Assembly (NCBI GenBank): GCA_030374765.1
Contig: JARGXX010000095.1
Location: 124,001 to 188,000, forward strand
DNA length: 64,000 nt
Source of the DNA: Agarophyton chilense
Taxonomy: Eukaryota > Rhodophyta > Florideophyceae > Gracilariales > Gracilariaceae
Direction: 5' to 3'
Positions 24,365 through 36,064 of the stretch are shown here, in pieces; the stretch's first letter is position 1, and every line of letters begins with the position of its first letter. The notes below the pieces were generated by a model, which was not told the DNA's origin, did no database searches, and saw only the letters and a program-made list of their open reading frames with translations. A program made the position numbers and the translations under genes.

Positions 24365-24775
24365 TTAAGGATCTGTTGCCGTCAGCCACACGCGAGTCAG
24401 ATCTTTGCCGATGTTGTAGGACAAGTGCAGTATGTCCATGGGAAAAGAGTTATAAAGAAGTAGATTAGGGAGAGAAAGAAGAACTGAATCTCCAGTAGTT
24501 CCAGAGTCTTTTTGCACATCAGATCTTCTTTGCCCTTCGAACAGTTCTAGTATCTTGAGAGTTTGAACAGTTTTTCCAACCGAGCGCAAAGGAATACGAG
24601 ATGGGTCAAACAGTGTAAGAATTCCATCAGATTGTCGTATTTTGCTCGGAAAATAGTAATGTCGGTTGGGCGCAGACCAAACTCCCTCGATTCTGCAAAA
24701 ACGGTTGGGTCTCTTTTCGTTATGGCCTTTTAATCTACCAACTATCTTCACAGCTGAACGATTTCCAGTATACAA
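24365..24775 (-). pseudogene. Tnp2/Plavaka-like transposase fragment
   Basis: A 136-codon open stretch without an ATG start. Its layout follows the mid-region of Tnp2-type (CACTA/Plavaka superfamily) transposases: a KGH...C segment near the start, a Tyr-Tyr-Phe-Pro element, a long spacer, then PMDILHLSYNIGKDLTRVW, which matches the family's P-x-D-x-M/L-H-L...N-x-x-K-x-L signature. One expected Cys of the metal-binding element appears replaced. Both ends are missing, so it is a relic. Assignment rests on motif recognition only. Confidence 0.5.
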
Positions 24776-25006
24776 TACCCGATGGACTAGAACCTTTCGC
24801 TATGTTCCGTCATAGAACATAAACTCCGTCCCAACACTATTTCTGTTCAACAATTGGATTTCTTCGACGACAGGGGAAATGAACGACCGAAGGTTTACAG
24901 GCTCAAGTGTTCAAGTGATAAACGTGAAGGGTTGCACGTTTCAGATCAGATATATCTGGCTATGTTCAAGGTTCAAGGTTCAAAGTATTGCTGCCACTGG
25001 CCACAC

Positions 25007-25673
25007 TGTAGTATCCGCTCTAACGGAGAGAGCAGACACGTGCGACAGCGTTTGGACTGCCGATGGGTCGCTTGCGGCGAAGGAAAAGGGGTGGTAGAGC
25101 TACAACACCGGCGAGCTGGAAGTGGGGTGTAAGGCCACTACTCGCCAGCGAGGGTGAACAGTGCAACTGTAAAACGTTGATGGAACTTAGGTACGAGACG
25201 GCTCGTGAAGTGGTTGGGGGCTGACTATCTATTATAGCTCGTCCGGATCTTCGGTTAAGGAATCCTAAGCGACGAACAGAATAGTCATGATGCCCATGTT
25301 GTCTCCTTTACTTGGAGTCGGCGCTCACCTCTGGTACACTATATACTGTGTACCAGGGTGAGTGCCCAAATAAAGATATAAATAATACCCAGTGGTCAGC
25401 CACTTGGCCAAACCACTGTATGGGTACGGTCCCTAATGGACGTCTAGCTACAAAGGGTAGTAAAACCAGCCACGTGGGTCGCCACTACATGCGCCGTTGC
25501 AAGCCACTCCACTCGTGATACCACGTATTCCAACAATGTACCCTGCCTCCTGGCATCCTACGCGGTGAGCCGTTTCATATCACAAGTCTGATGATATCAC
25601 TCACTTGTGAGTTCCAACCGCGACTTCGCGAAAAACCAACCCATCGGATTCCCCGACACAGTAGAATACTACA
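25007..25673 (+). repeat. Solo LTR, second family, copy 1 (667 bp)
   Basis: Opens TGTAGTAT and closes ATACTACA, an 8-bp terminal inverted repeat with TG...CA ends. It is the reverse complement of 43467-44132 over its whole length with many scattered differences. Flanks (CACAC and CCAAA) show no target duplication. A perfect 9-bp inverted repeat, CTGGTACAC/GTGTACCAG with an 8-nt loop containing TATATA, lies at 25331-25356. Orientation relative to any parent element is unknown. Confidence 0.85.
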
Positions 25674-28021
25674 CCAAAGAAGTACTGATTTTCAATATAA
25701 GTTAAGGTCTTTGCTGAGCACATCTGATGAATATAAGCGCGGTAAATGTTGTGATCTTAATACGCATTCCTCCAATCCACTACTGAAGGCCTCTCCTCAT
25801 TGAGATGTGTAGATGCTTCATTGATGCTATTCGCCGCCGTCGCCCACAAATACTGCGCCAGCAAACTGCGTCGCACCGTGGAGCAGAAGGTTCTCTTGCC
25901 CAACGTCCCCACCGATCTCGTGCCCAACATGATCAAGGAACGTATCCTTGAAAAGCTCTCCATTTATCCGGGACGCATCACAGGAAACTTGGTGTCATTC
26001 ACGGGCGCATAATTCTGTAGATTAGCGCTCAACGAGACCAAAAACCGCGCCATTCATATAGCCGTCGAGCTGAAGCGCGCCGTGCACGTGCCTCGAGACG
26101 TGAGCATTCACTGGACAGGTTACCCAAACCGCTATGCATAGGTGCAAGTGGCCGGCATCAGGCTCATAAGTTGCCCCGCCCGCCTGCCCGGGAGGGCATT
26201 GGAGGGAGTGTACGTGTTTGTGAGCGGTCGAATTGGTGAGGAGGAGCGCCATGGCGAGGAGATCCTGAAGGTCGTGACGGCCACAAGAAAGCACCTCGTG
26301 CCCGTGTTGGCGGATATTTGGGTTCAGCGCTTCAGCTCTTCGCGCAGGTTTGGAGGGCATTTTCTGGCTTACATTCTTAACCGGAACAGTGTGGTGGGCT
26401 TTAAAACATCATTGTATCTTTAGAACTCACGGAAAACAGAAACAACACCTTTTTTATCTACACATTCCGGCAATTGATGATGGTGTATATATAGTAAAGA
26501 AAAATCTTATACCCAGCCATCTTCCAAAAAAACCACAAGTCAACGCGCAATGCAAATTCAATTATTGTGACTCATAGGTACAAGAAACAAAATGAGCTTT
26601 GAGAAACTCGCCCCAAAGCGGCGACATTGGCAGCGCAAATATGCAACAAAGCCGTTCCTTTTCGCCTTAGAGCTTCTTCTTGTCATCAAAACTAATGACA
26701 CACGAGCTATCGTCTCAATATTTCGTACAAAAAGTGCACTGATCGATTGTTCTGCGTGCTGCAGGCTCATCGATTCCGGTCGCGGCTCCCATTACTCGAG
26801 AATTCCATAGGGTTGGCATTAGCCCTCCGTCGCCTTTCATTAATTCCAGCCGCGGATTCTCATCAGCGCCGGTGTCCTCGGTTTCTGATTGACCCTAATA
26901 GTACCACAAAATCCAGTTTTCCTCCTCCGAGTTCGAGAATGGCAGCCAGTATCAGTATATCGGCTTGATCGGCCGGACATCTTACTGTGAGTAGTACAGT
27001 TCGGTTGAGGGAGTTACAAAGTCTTTTTGCCTTCTTTTTGACGAGCCTTCGGATCTCTTGTGCCGCTTTTCGCCTTCAATATCCCGAGACCACTTTTGAG
27101 AGCTCGAATGTTTTCTCGTGGGCGATGATTCGCTCTAAGAGCCATAAATACTCTTCGACAATGAGCGCGCCTTGCCGACGCTCTTGCCGCGCAACCCGTG
27201 CTTCCTACTCCGCTGACGATCTTTATAAAAAAAAGGAGCGTTCATCCGATGCTCTTTCGTTGGACGAACGTCTGTTCCGACCGCCACAGCGACTCTTCGA
27301 CGAGGAGCTGCAATGGGTATAATTGGACTCAAGCACGTCTTCATCGCCAAAGCTAGCGCTGCGAGAACGACTAAGAGATTTTCTCCGCCGATTTATTCGA
27401 ATGCTACCCGCAGACACGTGGTCCTCCTTGTCCCTTGCGCGGCTGTGGTCTCAATCTTCACAGACGCATTCTGAGGAAGAATCAAACTCATACTCGGCAG
27501 ACTTGTAGCAGTAGCAGTGATGACGACTCTTTCGATGTGGCGATGGAGACTACTTTGAAGATCGCTTTTGACGTGAATATGTTTCACCTCTGCAAGCGCC
27601 CGATCGTCAAAAATCGTATTTCAAGGGTCCGACCGGTCGGCTACGAACATGTCTAGACTACCCTCGTCTATCGAATCGTCATCCCCTTTTCCGATGGTCT
27701 CATGCGGCGCGCGGCTGATTTCATCCAGCTCCTCTAACAGTGGCGATCGCTGCACGTACCCCATCCACTCTTGTACATCTTCCACGTGTATGCGGTCGCG
27801 TCGCATCTTGCCGTCCCAATTTGACTCCCATTGGTCGCCCCAAAGCCTCCAACACCTCTACCACTCCGCTCGCCCTTCTGGATACTGCTAGCCATCTTCC
27901 ATCTCTATCATTTCCTACTCCACGCTTCTCCCACGCTTCGAACGCCGTAATCGAAGAATACCACTCTTCGAGGGCTATTGCCCTCGCCAATTTACGCCCT
28001 CCTGGCCGTGACCTGGTGCAA
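25674..28021. other. No recognised gene; scattered coding-like fragments
   Basis: Plus strand 25800-26012 and 26142-26423 have short protein-like frames in different registers with a stop between. Minus strand 26987-27417 has an Arg/Ser-rich stretch followed, after frame changes, by a helical Glu/Lys/Arg-rich stretch. None matches a family I know; they may be remnants of decayed genes. Confidence 0.35.
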
Positions 28022-28642
28022 ATGTACGGCTGCGAACTCATTCACGTCTCCACAGCCCCACCTACAGTCATCACCTGTCATGCAGCCAAAATGATTTACA
28101 CCGACGCCTGCGCCAATGCCGTCGTCATGGCTCCGCAGGAGCACGCCGGGGATTGTGAAGTGGTCAACAGGTGTCTCACTGCATTGCGCGCCCTGTTGCT
28201 TAGTAGCAGATTCCATGGCAAAGTTTTAAAGTGCGGTTTGAAATTGGACTCCAATTTTGCTGAGATTATTACTGCAACTGCACACGAGGTCAGACTTTCT
28301 ATCGCAGCTAAAGACCAGGATTTATCTTCGGCCGCCGCCGTACTTTCCATGGAAATCCGCTGCTCTACTTCACCCTCGCATAGTGGTCCTTTTTTGTCGC
28401 TCGTAAGCAAGCGCATTATGAGGCGTGTTTATTTTGGACACAAACTCAATATGTATCAAGCGGATGACAAATCTGCCTCTTCAATGTACAGAGCCACTTG
28501 CTTCGAACAACTTTTCAACAATTCTGCCCCCAGGCCCGCCGCTCGAAAAAGCTCCTCTAAAAACAGAGAGCTAATCAGAATACGTACCAAGGCGGAACGT
28601 GTTTCGCCGCGCGATACAAAGCGCTCAAATGCCGCCAAGTAA
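28022..28642 (+). CDS. Hypothetical protein (206 codons from ATG)
   Basis: The frame is open from 27740 to the stop at 28640-28642, but the first ATG is at 28022, giving 206 residues. The upstream open part is rich in Ser, Thr and Pro. The C-terminus is basic (Arg/Lys/Ser). No signal peptide, membrane segment or family motif recognised. It could be a real small gene, the 3' part of a decayed one, or chance in a G+C-richer stretch. Confidence 0.3.
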   Translation: MYGCELIHVSTAPPTVITCHAAKMIYTDACANAVVMAPQEHAGDCEVVNRCLTALRALLLSSRFHGKVLKCGLKLDSNFAEIITATAHEVRLSIAAKDQDLSSAAAVLSMEIRCSTSPSHSGPFLSLVSKRIMRRVYFGHKLNMYQADDKSASSMYRATCFEQLFNNSAPRPAARKSSSKNRELIRIRTKAERVSPRDTKRSNAAK

Positions 28643-29072
28643 CTAAGAACCAATGCGGGAAAGAAGAAAAGCGATAAAAAGAAAGTCAGACTTAATACAA
28701 GGTAGATATCTCTCATCGGAAACTGCGCGAGAAGGAAGGGCAGTTTGGATACTGCAGTACCATTGCGCAAGAACTAGGCCAGAGCCGACAGGAAACCACC
28801 ACTGGCCCTCACTGAATCTGGAGTTTGGAACTTGTCAAGACAGCCCAGAAATATGCCTGGGCGGAGGAGCAGTCTTTGATGCGCGGGTTATTCGAGCGAG
28901 CATTGTGAGGCGCATGGGTCTGTCCATAATGTCTGAAGCGAGAGACCGTCCTCCAGACCAAAATGCCGGTTTTTTTCTCAGCAACAGAGCCTATCAATGA
29001 TTCCGTCCTCTTTAGACTCTTATTACGCTTTCAGGATCGCTATTTTCTCTCATCCCCCCCCCCATCTATGTC
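28643..29072. other. Intergenic
   Basis: Nothing recognised; a run of ten C at 29054-29063. Confidence 0.5.
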
Positions 29073-29501
29073 TTAGAAGTCGTCGTCATAAACAGCTTCT
29101 GTGGACGAGTTCTCCTCCTCCTCCATCGCGACGTGCTCATTTAGAGGTAGCATCGCGAAATCTGCGGTGCTTTCTACTGCAAGGGGCAGGGGTGTAGCCG
29201 CCAGTGGAGAGAAAATAGCAGGGCCAACCTTATTACCCAACGCAGAGTCCGGTAGAGCAGTAAAGTCTTTTTTTGCATCAGACAACTCCTTTGCGAAATT
29301 GGCATCGGGAAACACTTTCCTTGATCGCTCCATGACGGGCAGAACAAGCAGAGCCTTCGTAACTTGGATCTTGTTGTCGAGAGAACGTGGCGGGTCATCA
29401 CTATGATTCTGGACAACAACGAGCTCAGCCCCTGCTGCAGCCGTGACGGCCGCAGCTGCATTGGAGGCAGCATCTGTTATAGAAATAAGCGGAAACGTCA
29501 T
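29073..29501 (-). CDS. Hypothetical acidic protein (142 codons)
   Basis: ATG at 29501 to a stop at 29073-29075. The N-terminal quarter is Ala-rich, the middle has charged helices (Lys/Asp/Glu), and the C-terminus ends in clusters of Glu and Asp. No family recognised. A weaker frame on the opposite strand overlaps. Function unknown; may be fortuitous. Confidence 0.3.
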   Translation of the reverse strand: MTFPLISITDAASNAAAAVTAAAGAELVVVQNHSDDPPRSLDNKIQVTKALLVLPVMERSRKVFPDANFAKELSDAKKDFTALPDSALGNKVGPAIFSPLAATPLPLAVESTADFAMLPLNEHVAMEEEENSSTEAVYDDDF

Positions 29502-30680
29502 CACCAAGTAATTTGGTACCTCGAGGTAATGTACCGTCTAGCCCGCACCAGGAGGAGTGGTCGTGGTGTGGACCGGTAAATACGAGGTGCCAATCGGGGG
29601 GGTGTGAAATTCGGATTTTCATTACAGCGAATCGAAACTGTTCTGGCTGCCAGGGTGAGCACACTGGCGTACAAAACCCCTTTCAATTTAGGAGGAGAGG
29701 GAATCGGAGACTGTTGTGTGGGAGGAGAAGGAGATTGGGCCGATAGAGCGTTTGGGGGATGGGAAGATTGAGTGCGGAGGTGAAGAGGACTCAGTGAGCC
29801 GAGGTAAGCGGAGAGAAGGAGAAGACAGTGTACCTCTGGAGTTTTTTGCGATGATGTTTCCGGAGAGGCATTTGCCGGATGCCAAATGAGTTCTGGGTTC
29901 CGATTTGCCGGAAGGCGGTTGATGAAGAAAATATGTTTTGACCAAATTGGTTACTGACCGGTGATGCTGTTGACATCTGTGAATGTGAGATTAAAGATAA
30001 AAGGAACGAAAATTTTAATCAACATCGAACTGCGACTCGCACTATGGCTTCTTGGGGGAGTGGCTACGACATTTCCAAAAAAGAAAATTAAAGTTTTAAA
30101 GTGCAACTGGTGTGAACGAGCGCGAACTGTAATTCCATTATAATTTTCAGGAGTTTTCGCTCCGACATAGCTATCTAGTACACTAAATTAGCATTCCGAG
30201 AACACAGACAAATGGATTCGGCCCTGTCACGGAGGTGCCAGAAGAAAGTGCAGGACTGGCCGTTTTATCGAATACAATCTATGGTAGCATTCTTGCGCGG
30301 AACTTTATTCGCATATCTCCCGCATCGGGCCAAAGAAAGAAGAAAGCTAATGACCAGCCAGAGATTCCAACACGTACTGTGGTATCTGCTTGCGCAATGT
30401 TCAACCGCGTGAGTCAAAAGCAAATGAGTCGGACCATAGAGTTGTTTGACTCTAACTTTCTTGTAAATCTCAACCTGGCAAACAGGATAAAGGACGATAT
30501 TCGTCTATATTCTTGCCAGAAACTGAACTTTGAGCGTGGATTTCGCACGTAGAAATCTGTTAAAATAGAGTTCTCTTCACATATTTTGATTTTTAACAGA
30601 AAGCCTGAAAACATTTACCTGCTTTTGAGTGCGGCACAGAGCGGGTGGGTCTCGAATGATTTCATCAAGGACGCCACTCA
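29502..30680. other. Intergenic
   Basis: About 1.2 kb with only short frames in several registers; no gene supported. Confidence 0.5.
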
Positions 30681-31586
30681 ATGAAAGAAAAAGCCAGTTG
30701 GGGATGCATTAAAAAAAAGGGGGCCATGGAGAAGAAGAAAGCGGCCGAGAAGGAAGAGAATGCTGCCAATAACACGGAGGAGGAGGTTACCGTCATTGAT
30801 AAGGGTGTAATGCGAACTTTGAGAGCCGGGCATCAGTATGAACAAGCAACTTCTATTGTAGATACGTCACGCGAGGCGATGGCTATCCCGAACGTCTCTA
30901 CTCCCGGTGCAAAAAATGATAGTGAAGAGAGCAAACACAATGGAGGCACTCACCAAAGAGGCACTGTTGTTGCGTATGGACAGGAGATGGACAACCCTCG
31001 TTGTAATGTTCCGGTAGGAACCGAGAGAAAGGGGGCAAGGGGTAGACATTTAGACTGTCACAGTCGTGGACAGCCAAGGGATTCGCAGCCATCCAGTCGG
31101 GAAAGATGAAAAGATCGCTCGACAAGAGGTTCTAAGACCCCCAAAAGCTTTCCAATTCTCGGGGGAGGACTCTCAAGACTCTCATGATTGCAAAGCTGCG
31201 CCAGCCGATAGGAAACCCTGGGAAGGATCCCGTCCACCACGGCAGTTTCGAAGAGGCAGATTCCTCCTTCAAAACTTCGAATATGTCTGCGGAGAACTAC
31301 GACAGTGGAGAGGAGAGCAGTGAGGAAGACCTTTCTCGTTCTACAGAAGAAATTCACTTTCATAAAAGAGAGCCACGGCGTTGCTGAAGCCGAGATAATG
31401 AGATATTCGAATCGGATGAGGAGGACGGCTTCTATCTGCGACAGCGAGAGAAAGTTCGGGTGCCGAAATCCGATGTCCTCGAGCACCGTGCCGAAGAGCG
31501 GGGCGAGGAACGTACCAAGGAAAATGCCCAATCAAGGGTCAAAGAAAGAGCCTAAGAGAACGTTCAAGTGTTTTTCGCCTTTCTGA
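30681..31586 (+). pseudogene. Decayed charged low-complexity ORF
   Basis: The frame 30681-31109 starts at an ATG and is rich in Lys and Glu. After its stop, overlapping frames (31184-31387, then past a stop toward 31550) continue with acidic, Ser/Glu/Asp-rich and then Arg/Glu-rich sequence. The composition resembles disordered nuclear or gag-like proteins. No domain recognised. The alternating frames suggest decay or a chance low-complexity region. Confidence 0.3.
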
Positions 31587-32582
31587 TAACTCTGGAGCGT
31601 AATGTAGAGGATCCTTTTCGCACGTAACTATATCTTTTTCACTTTCTTTTGTGCGATTCATTTTCGACACTAACAGTTTTAACATACCTGGATTAATTTA
31701 CTCTCTCTTTGAAGCATATTGTTACTGGCGTTGAACGAGCCCTCTTTCCAGGATCATATAAAAGTTCTACCATGTAATTACCATATTCTGGTTTTCTTCC
31801 GAATATCAAGTGGGCGTGGTTTGGGAGTGTATGGGTCTTTTTTGGGAGTTTGGGGCCATGCTCGTGGCCTTAGAGGTCATGATTTATGCTTTGTGCAGGA
31901 CAATATCTGTTCTTGACGCTGGCGTGATCTACCAAAGAATAGATTTTGTACTACAATAGCGACAATGAAAGCCTCCACGGAACACGTCCCGGCTGTCTAA
32001 CAGTGAGCTTTTTGGCATTGTCTGTACTATTCTCGAAGAGTTACGGTACTGCCTTGGTAGTCCTCTAATGTTCACTCCGAACACTATGTGGTCACACTTT
32101 GAGACATTGTTGTAGATTATACCAAGGCTGATAATGCTCAGAAAACGTACCAAAAAAGGTCAACATATGTCCGAAAAAGCCGCCTTTTCGGACCTACTAT
32201 GCCATGCTGAATATTTATATTTCCCGGACATTTTTCGAAGCATTTTTTTTATTATCTTTGGGTCATAATCTGGTTAATCCCAGGACAGGAAAAGTTGACG
32301 TTTTTGGATGTTGTTTTGACCATTTTTAGGACATTCTGGGTATTTTCAGTTGCATTACAGGGGCAAGATCCGAATTCTGACAATATCTCCGACCAACATG
32401 GATTTCGGATGAAATTACTGTCATGAAAAACTTGGGATAGGTGTTACACAAACGTTTTCATTCGAATTTCGCAATCTTTCATACTGTAACAATAATTCGT
32501 TTTTACTGCTTTTCCTTTCTTAAATAAGCTAAATGATACCAGGAATCTTTGAGAGAGGCAACGAAAGTGATTTTCTGTTAGT
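31587..32582. other. Intergenic, downstream of RRN3
   Basis: AT-rich 1-kb stretch past the 3' end of the RRN3 gene. It contains a perfect hairpin at 32169-32193 and no supported gene. Confidence 0.55.
32169..32193. other. Perfect hairpin, 9-bp stem
   Basis: GTCCGAAAA (32169-32177) pairs with TTTTCGGAC (32185-32193) around a 7-nt loop, about 390 bp beyond the RRN3 stop. Role unknown; possibly in the 3' UTR or a small element. Confidence 0.6.
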
Positions 32583-34031
32583 TCAAGAATGATCCGTTTC
32601 GGCGGCATCTTCATACCAAATTATGTACTGATTCAGTTTGGCTTTAAACTTCGGCAGCATTACATTCGGACAAAAGTCGTTGTAGTTGTACGTATTTTTG
32701 GTCTCTCGCTGAGTGGCACCAGACAAAAAGCCATGTCGACTACCTTGTATTACGTGCGTGCAGTCGAGATCGAATGAATCAAGAACTTCATCCATGAATT
32801 TCTTCACAAGTATATGCGGAAGCACTGTAGCCACACTTAAACCACTACAAAGGATTCGGTAAAGTCGCATTGTACTCAATACTTCGTGGTTGATAGATGC
32901 GATTCGTCTTCCTATCATTATCTTCATTAGTACGGAAACGGCTGTATAAAACGGAGAGTGAAGATCCACATCAAGGTACTCATTTCCGTTCAGAGCGTCA
33001 ATGTAGGCATTCATCCATGCTGCTAAGCGCGTAATCCACTTTATGACGGAATCAGAATCGTATGTTTTCGTTCGTAGAACGACTGATGCCGAATGCTCCA
33101 GAAAATGTCGGCGAAGTTCAAAAGGAGTAGAAGGTTCATGGAATGACTGCCATAATCTTTCCACAACTTCATGAACAGCCGTTATAGATGGATTGATGCA
33201 GGCGGCATAAATCAGACAATATGGCGTATATCGGGGACAGTCAAGTGGAACAATAAATACTTGATAAGCTGTAAATGCTGCTTCAAAACTTCCCCCCTTG
33301 TCGAAAAACGAGCAGAATTCTAAGAGCACGAGTTCTAGTCGCTCAGCTTCTAGACATAGCTGTGACGAGTCATCTGCGTACACATTCTGTGGTACAAGAG
33401 CTTCGATAGCTGCAAGGCGTTCGGTAAAGGTTAAAAGTAACGGATGGGAAAGGCCAGTAGTGTAAGCCAGTCTTAGAGCTGCTCGGGAATATGATAAGTG
33501 CTCAACGGGTGGACGGATAGGGTGGGGATAGCTAGACTGTAAAATCGAAAGAAGTAAGATTTTTGAGCGTGGATAAGTTTGAAGAGTGTATGAAATCACT
33601 CTGTGCATTGCCTTCAATAGTTCTTCGTTAGCAGCTGATATGGTGAAGGCTCGTTTGAAAATCATCCCGAACACAGATTCAATATAATTGGCGTTAGCTG
33701 ATACTAGATTTATGAGAAACGATACGAAAGTGTCCAGAGCAATGTGTTGACTTCCATTGGTTTGCGTGAGGGCATGCAAATCAATGTTCAGAGCAGCGCG
33801 GGTTAGCTGATGTAAGGGGGACATTTGGTTGTGCATGTGAAGGCTCACTGTGTGATGAGCAAGTCCATCAAGAATAGGAGCGATGGAGTTCGGATTTGTG
33901 CCAGAAAGTGTATGTAGAAGATGAATAAGTTCCAGAGAATTCTGATTCGAATTTGGGTTGAGAACGACACGAACTCGTATGGCATTTGCGTTCTCCGGTG
34001 CTGAAAGAGGCGAACCTGAGAAGTTCTGCAT
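32583..34031 (-). CDS. RRN3: RNA polymerase I initiation factor Rrn3 (TIF-IA)
   Basis: Rrn3 binds RNA polymerase I and recruits it to the rDNA promoter in the nucleolus. The intronless ORF has 482 codons from ATG 34029-34031 to TGA 32583-32585. Features that match the HEAT-like Rrn3 family: a segment near residues 101-115 ending FLINLVSANANY; a mid-protein helix-rich part; WMNAYID near 338-345 followed by a DVDLHSPFYTA segment near 353-362, one of the family's most conserved blocks; and a C-terminus with LPKFKAKLNQYIIWYED where the polymerase-contact PFDPYLL region normally lies. It is shorter than the yeast and human proteins (over 600 residues), mainly by lacking an acidic insert and tail. 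It is the only clearly intact recognisable gene here. No neighbour suggests co-regulation. Confidence 0.85.
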   Translation of the reverse strand: MQNFSGSPLSAPENANAIRVRVVLNPNSNQNSLELIHLLHTLSGTNPNSIAPILDGLAHHTVSLHMHNQMSPLHQLTRAALNIDLHALTQTNGSQHIALDTFVSFLINLVSANANYIESVFGMIFKRAFTISAANEELLKAMHRVISYTLQTYPRSKILLLSILQSSYPHPIRPPVEHLSYSRAALRLAYTTGLSHPLLLTFTERLAAIEALVPQNVYADDSSQLCLEAERLELVLLEFCSFFDKGGSFEAAFTAYQVFIVPLDCPRYTPYCLIYAACINPSITAVHEVVERLWQSFHEPSTPFELRRHFLEHSASVVLRTKTYDSDSVIKWITRLAAWMNAYIDALNGNEYLDVDLHSPFYTAVSVLMKIMIGRRIASINHEVLSTMRLYRILCSGLSVATVLPHILVKKFMDEVLDSFDLDCTHVIQGSRHGFLSGATQRETKNTYNYNDFCPNVMLPKFKAKLNQYIIWYEDAAETDHS

Positions 34032-35510
34032 TTATGATCTTTACGGCACGACAATCGGCCACAGGCCGAAGTGTTGCAACTTTTGATGGCTAGCAATACC
34101 TTTTAACAGTGCGTCGGTGGTAAAAGCCTTCGATGATTTTACACGTTCTTATTAGGATCCAAAGAAAAACTTGAGGAAAACGTTTGATTGAAAGAAAGGA
34201 TATTGTGAGCGTGATTTGCTTTTCAAGACCCTGCTTTTGTTCTGCTTCAAACTGTGAAGAAAGATCTATACGGAGGATTCTCTCTACACCAATAAACGTC
34301 CTAGATGGAATGTAACGTGAAAAAAAGGAATGATGGATTTGTCTTTCCACAGTGGGGTTTTTCACCCTGCTCCTGGAGCTCCAAGCATCTGCCATGAATT
34401 CTTTTGAGATTCTCTTTGGGTTCACTTCGGCGTGGCGAATATGACCGTGAGATGGGTTTTTCACCCCGTTGTCGGATTTCACGGCTCGCTCTTCAGTATT
34501 AAATCCTGTGTCAGTGCCTCGCTTTGCCTAGAGTAGACCTCTTCGTAGACCTAGGATTCCTCGGTTCCGCTTCGCTCCGTAAGTACAGTGCCCTTGTTCC
34601 TTCATCCAGTGGACGAAATAGCTTGCTTGTTGTTGGTATCCTTCTTGTCGGAGCAATTCGAAACACCTGCCGGTTGAAAAGAATTCTTCATTTCCGTGGC
34701 TAAAAACAACGATACCTAATCGCAACAAAGGCAATTGCAAGTGTTGACATACACAACAAGGCTCAACTTGAATCGGTTGATCAACTCAAGTCTTGTGCCT
34801 TCCTATCGCCAGGGGGCGCAACCAAGGACTTGGCGGCGTTGCGATTGCTGTCGAGTGTACGCAAAACATTTTGCGTCATCGAGTTTCGCCTGCCCCACCT
34901 TGGCTATCATGTAGTGTACACATCATCACAATCAGTGTCACCTACGTCATTCCTAAACTGCAAAAAATGTTCACCCTCCACGAGTCCACTGTTTTCATTG
35001 TAAACTGATTTCAAACACAGCATAGTGTTCACACCTGACTGCGAAGATGGGGCAAGGTCTGGTACAATGCCGCCCAGGATGTAGACGAATCCTTAACCTG
35101 ATAAGCGGCGACCGGTCCTTGAAGGAATGTGCTGCGGTTGCCCAGGAAATAGCAGTGACGGCCCCTGTGAATGCTGCGTGCGAAGCCAATGACGGCCTCT
35201 CGGTAAGGCTGGTTGACTTGGAAAAGTCGGAAAAGACGAAGTGGTTAATATATATTAATAGATGATTGTTCTCTTTTACTTGGCACAAGCTAGTACAACA
35301 AACACTACTAAAGTAGGATGAGAACCATCAATCACGCCATCGGCCAGCGACGGCGGTATGTAACTGTTAGGCACGGCGCTTTCTTGACAGAATCTCGCCA
35401 CACTGGCGGAAAAGTCTGCCAAGATCTCCACAATCCAGCAATTCCGTTTTGGACGAAGTCCAAATCATTCACTACGCTTTTCGATTCATCCTTACGTATT
35501 GATGTGTAAC
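34032..35510. other. Intergenic upstream of RRN3
   Basis: Probably contains the RRN3 promoter next to 34031; no core element identified. Minus-strand frames at 34090-34482 and 34528-34740 and plus-strand 35047-35265 are short, unlike known proteins, and not annotated as genes. Confidence 0.45.
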
Positions 35511-36020
35511 TTACTGGTATATCTTTCCCTTCACGATCTTTACTAAGTCAACCCAACGAGATCCAAAAATCCTTTCACATTTTGGGACGCATTCCACGCT
35601 GACGACTTTTAAGATATTCCTTTTCTTCAAGAGAGAAAGTTCCTTTATCCTTGATTCGATGAAATTGTGTTGATTATCCTTCTTTGCGATATGCTCCCTG
35701 GTCGTTGTTCTGCCTAACACAGCCGAGAGCATGGTGTCCGATAGTTCCTCCCTTTCGTCCGATGCAATGTCCTTCGTTTGATTGTGTGACGGGACAGAAC
35801 CATTTCCTTGACAGTTGTCTAACTCAGAAGCTGCAATGCGGGGATGTTCGAAAGTAGAGTTAGTACCAGGCTTCACAACGTGGGAGCGAAAGATTCGCCT
35901 TTCGTGAGGTATCTGTGCCACTACAGTCTCACATTTGATCTGAATGAAAGGAAACGGACCTTCCCAGCATATTGTTGTATCCCTGAAAAAGTAGACGTGG
36001 GAGCCTGCTAGTAACTTCAT
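35511..36020 (-). pseudogene. copia-type integrase tail and RT start
   Basis: Frameshifted relative to 36065-37375. It begins with an SH3-like strand-rich segment typical of the integrase C-terminus (HVYFFRDTTICWEGPF), then a charged linker. It ends in GSRWVDLVK, the pattern that opens copia reverse transcriptases. The sequence stops there, so the RT domain is lost. Confidence 0.6.
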
Positions 36021-36064
36021 AAGCTAAGATCTGTGCTTTTTAGCTTTCGCTCCGCCTGTGTGCT

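Noticed and set aside
25007..25673. Non-autonomous DNA transposon with 8-bp inverted ends
   Set aside because: TG...CA ends, LTR-like length and the 5-bp target duplication of its sister copy fit a solo LTR better.
27740..28021. 300-codon reading of the hypothetical ORF starting at GTG
   Set aside because: Eukaryotic translation normally needs ATG; the first ATG is at 28022.
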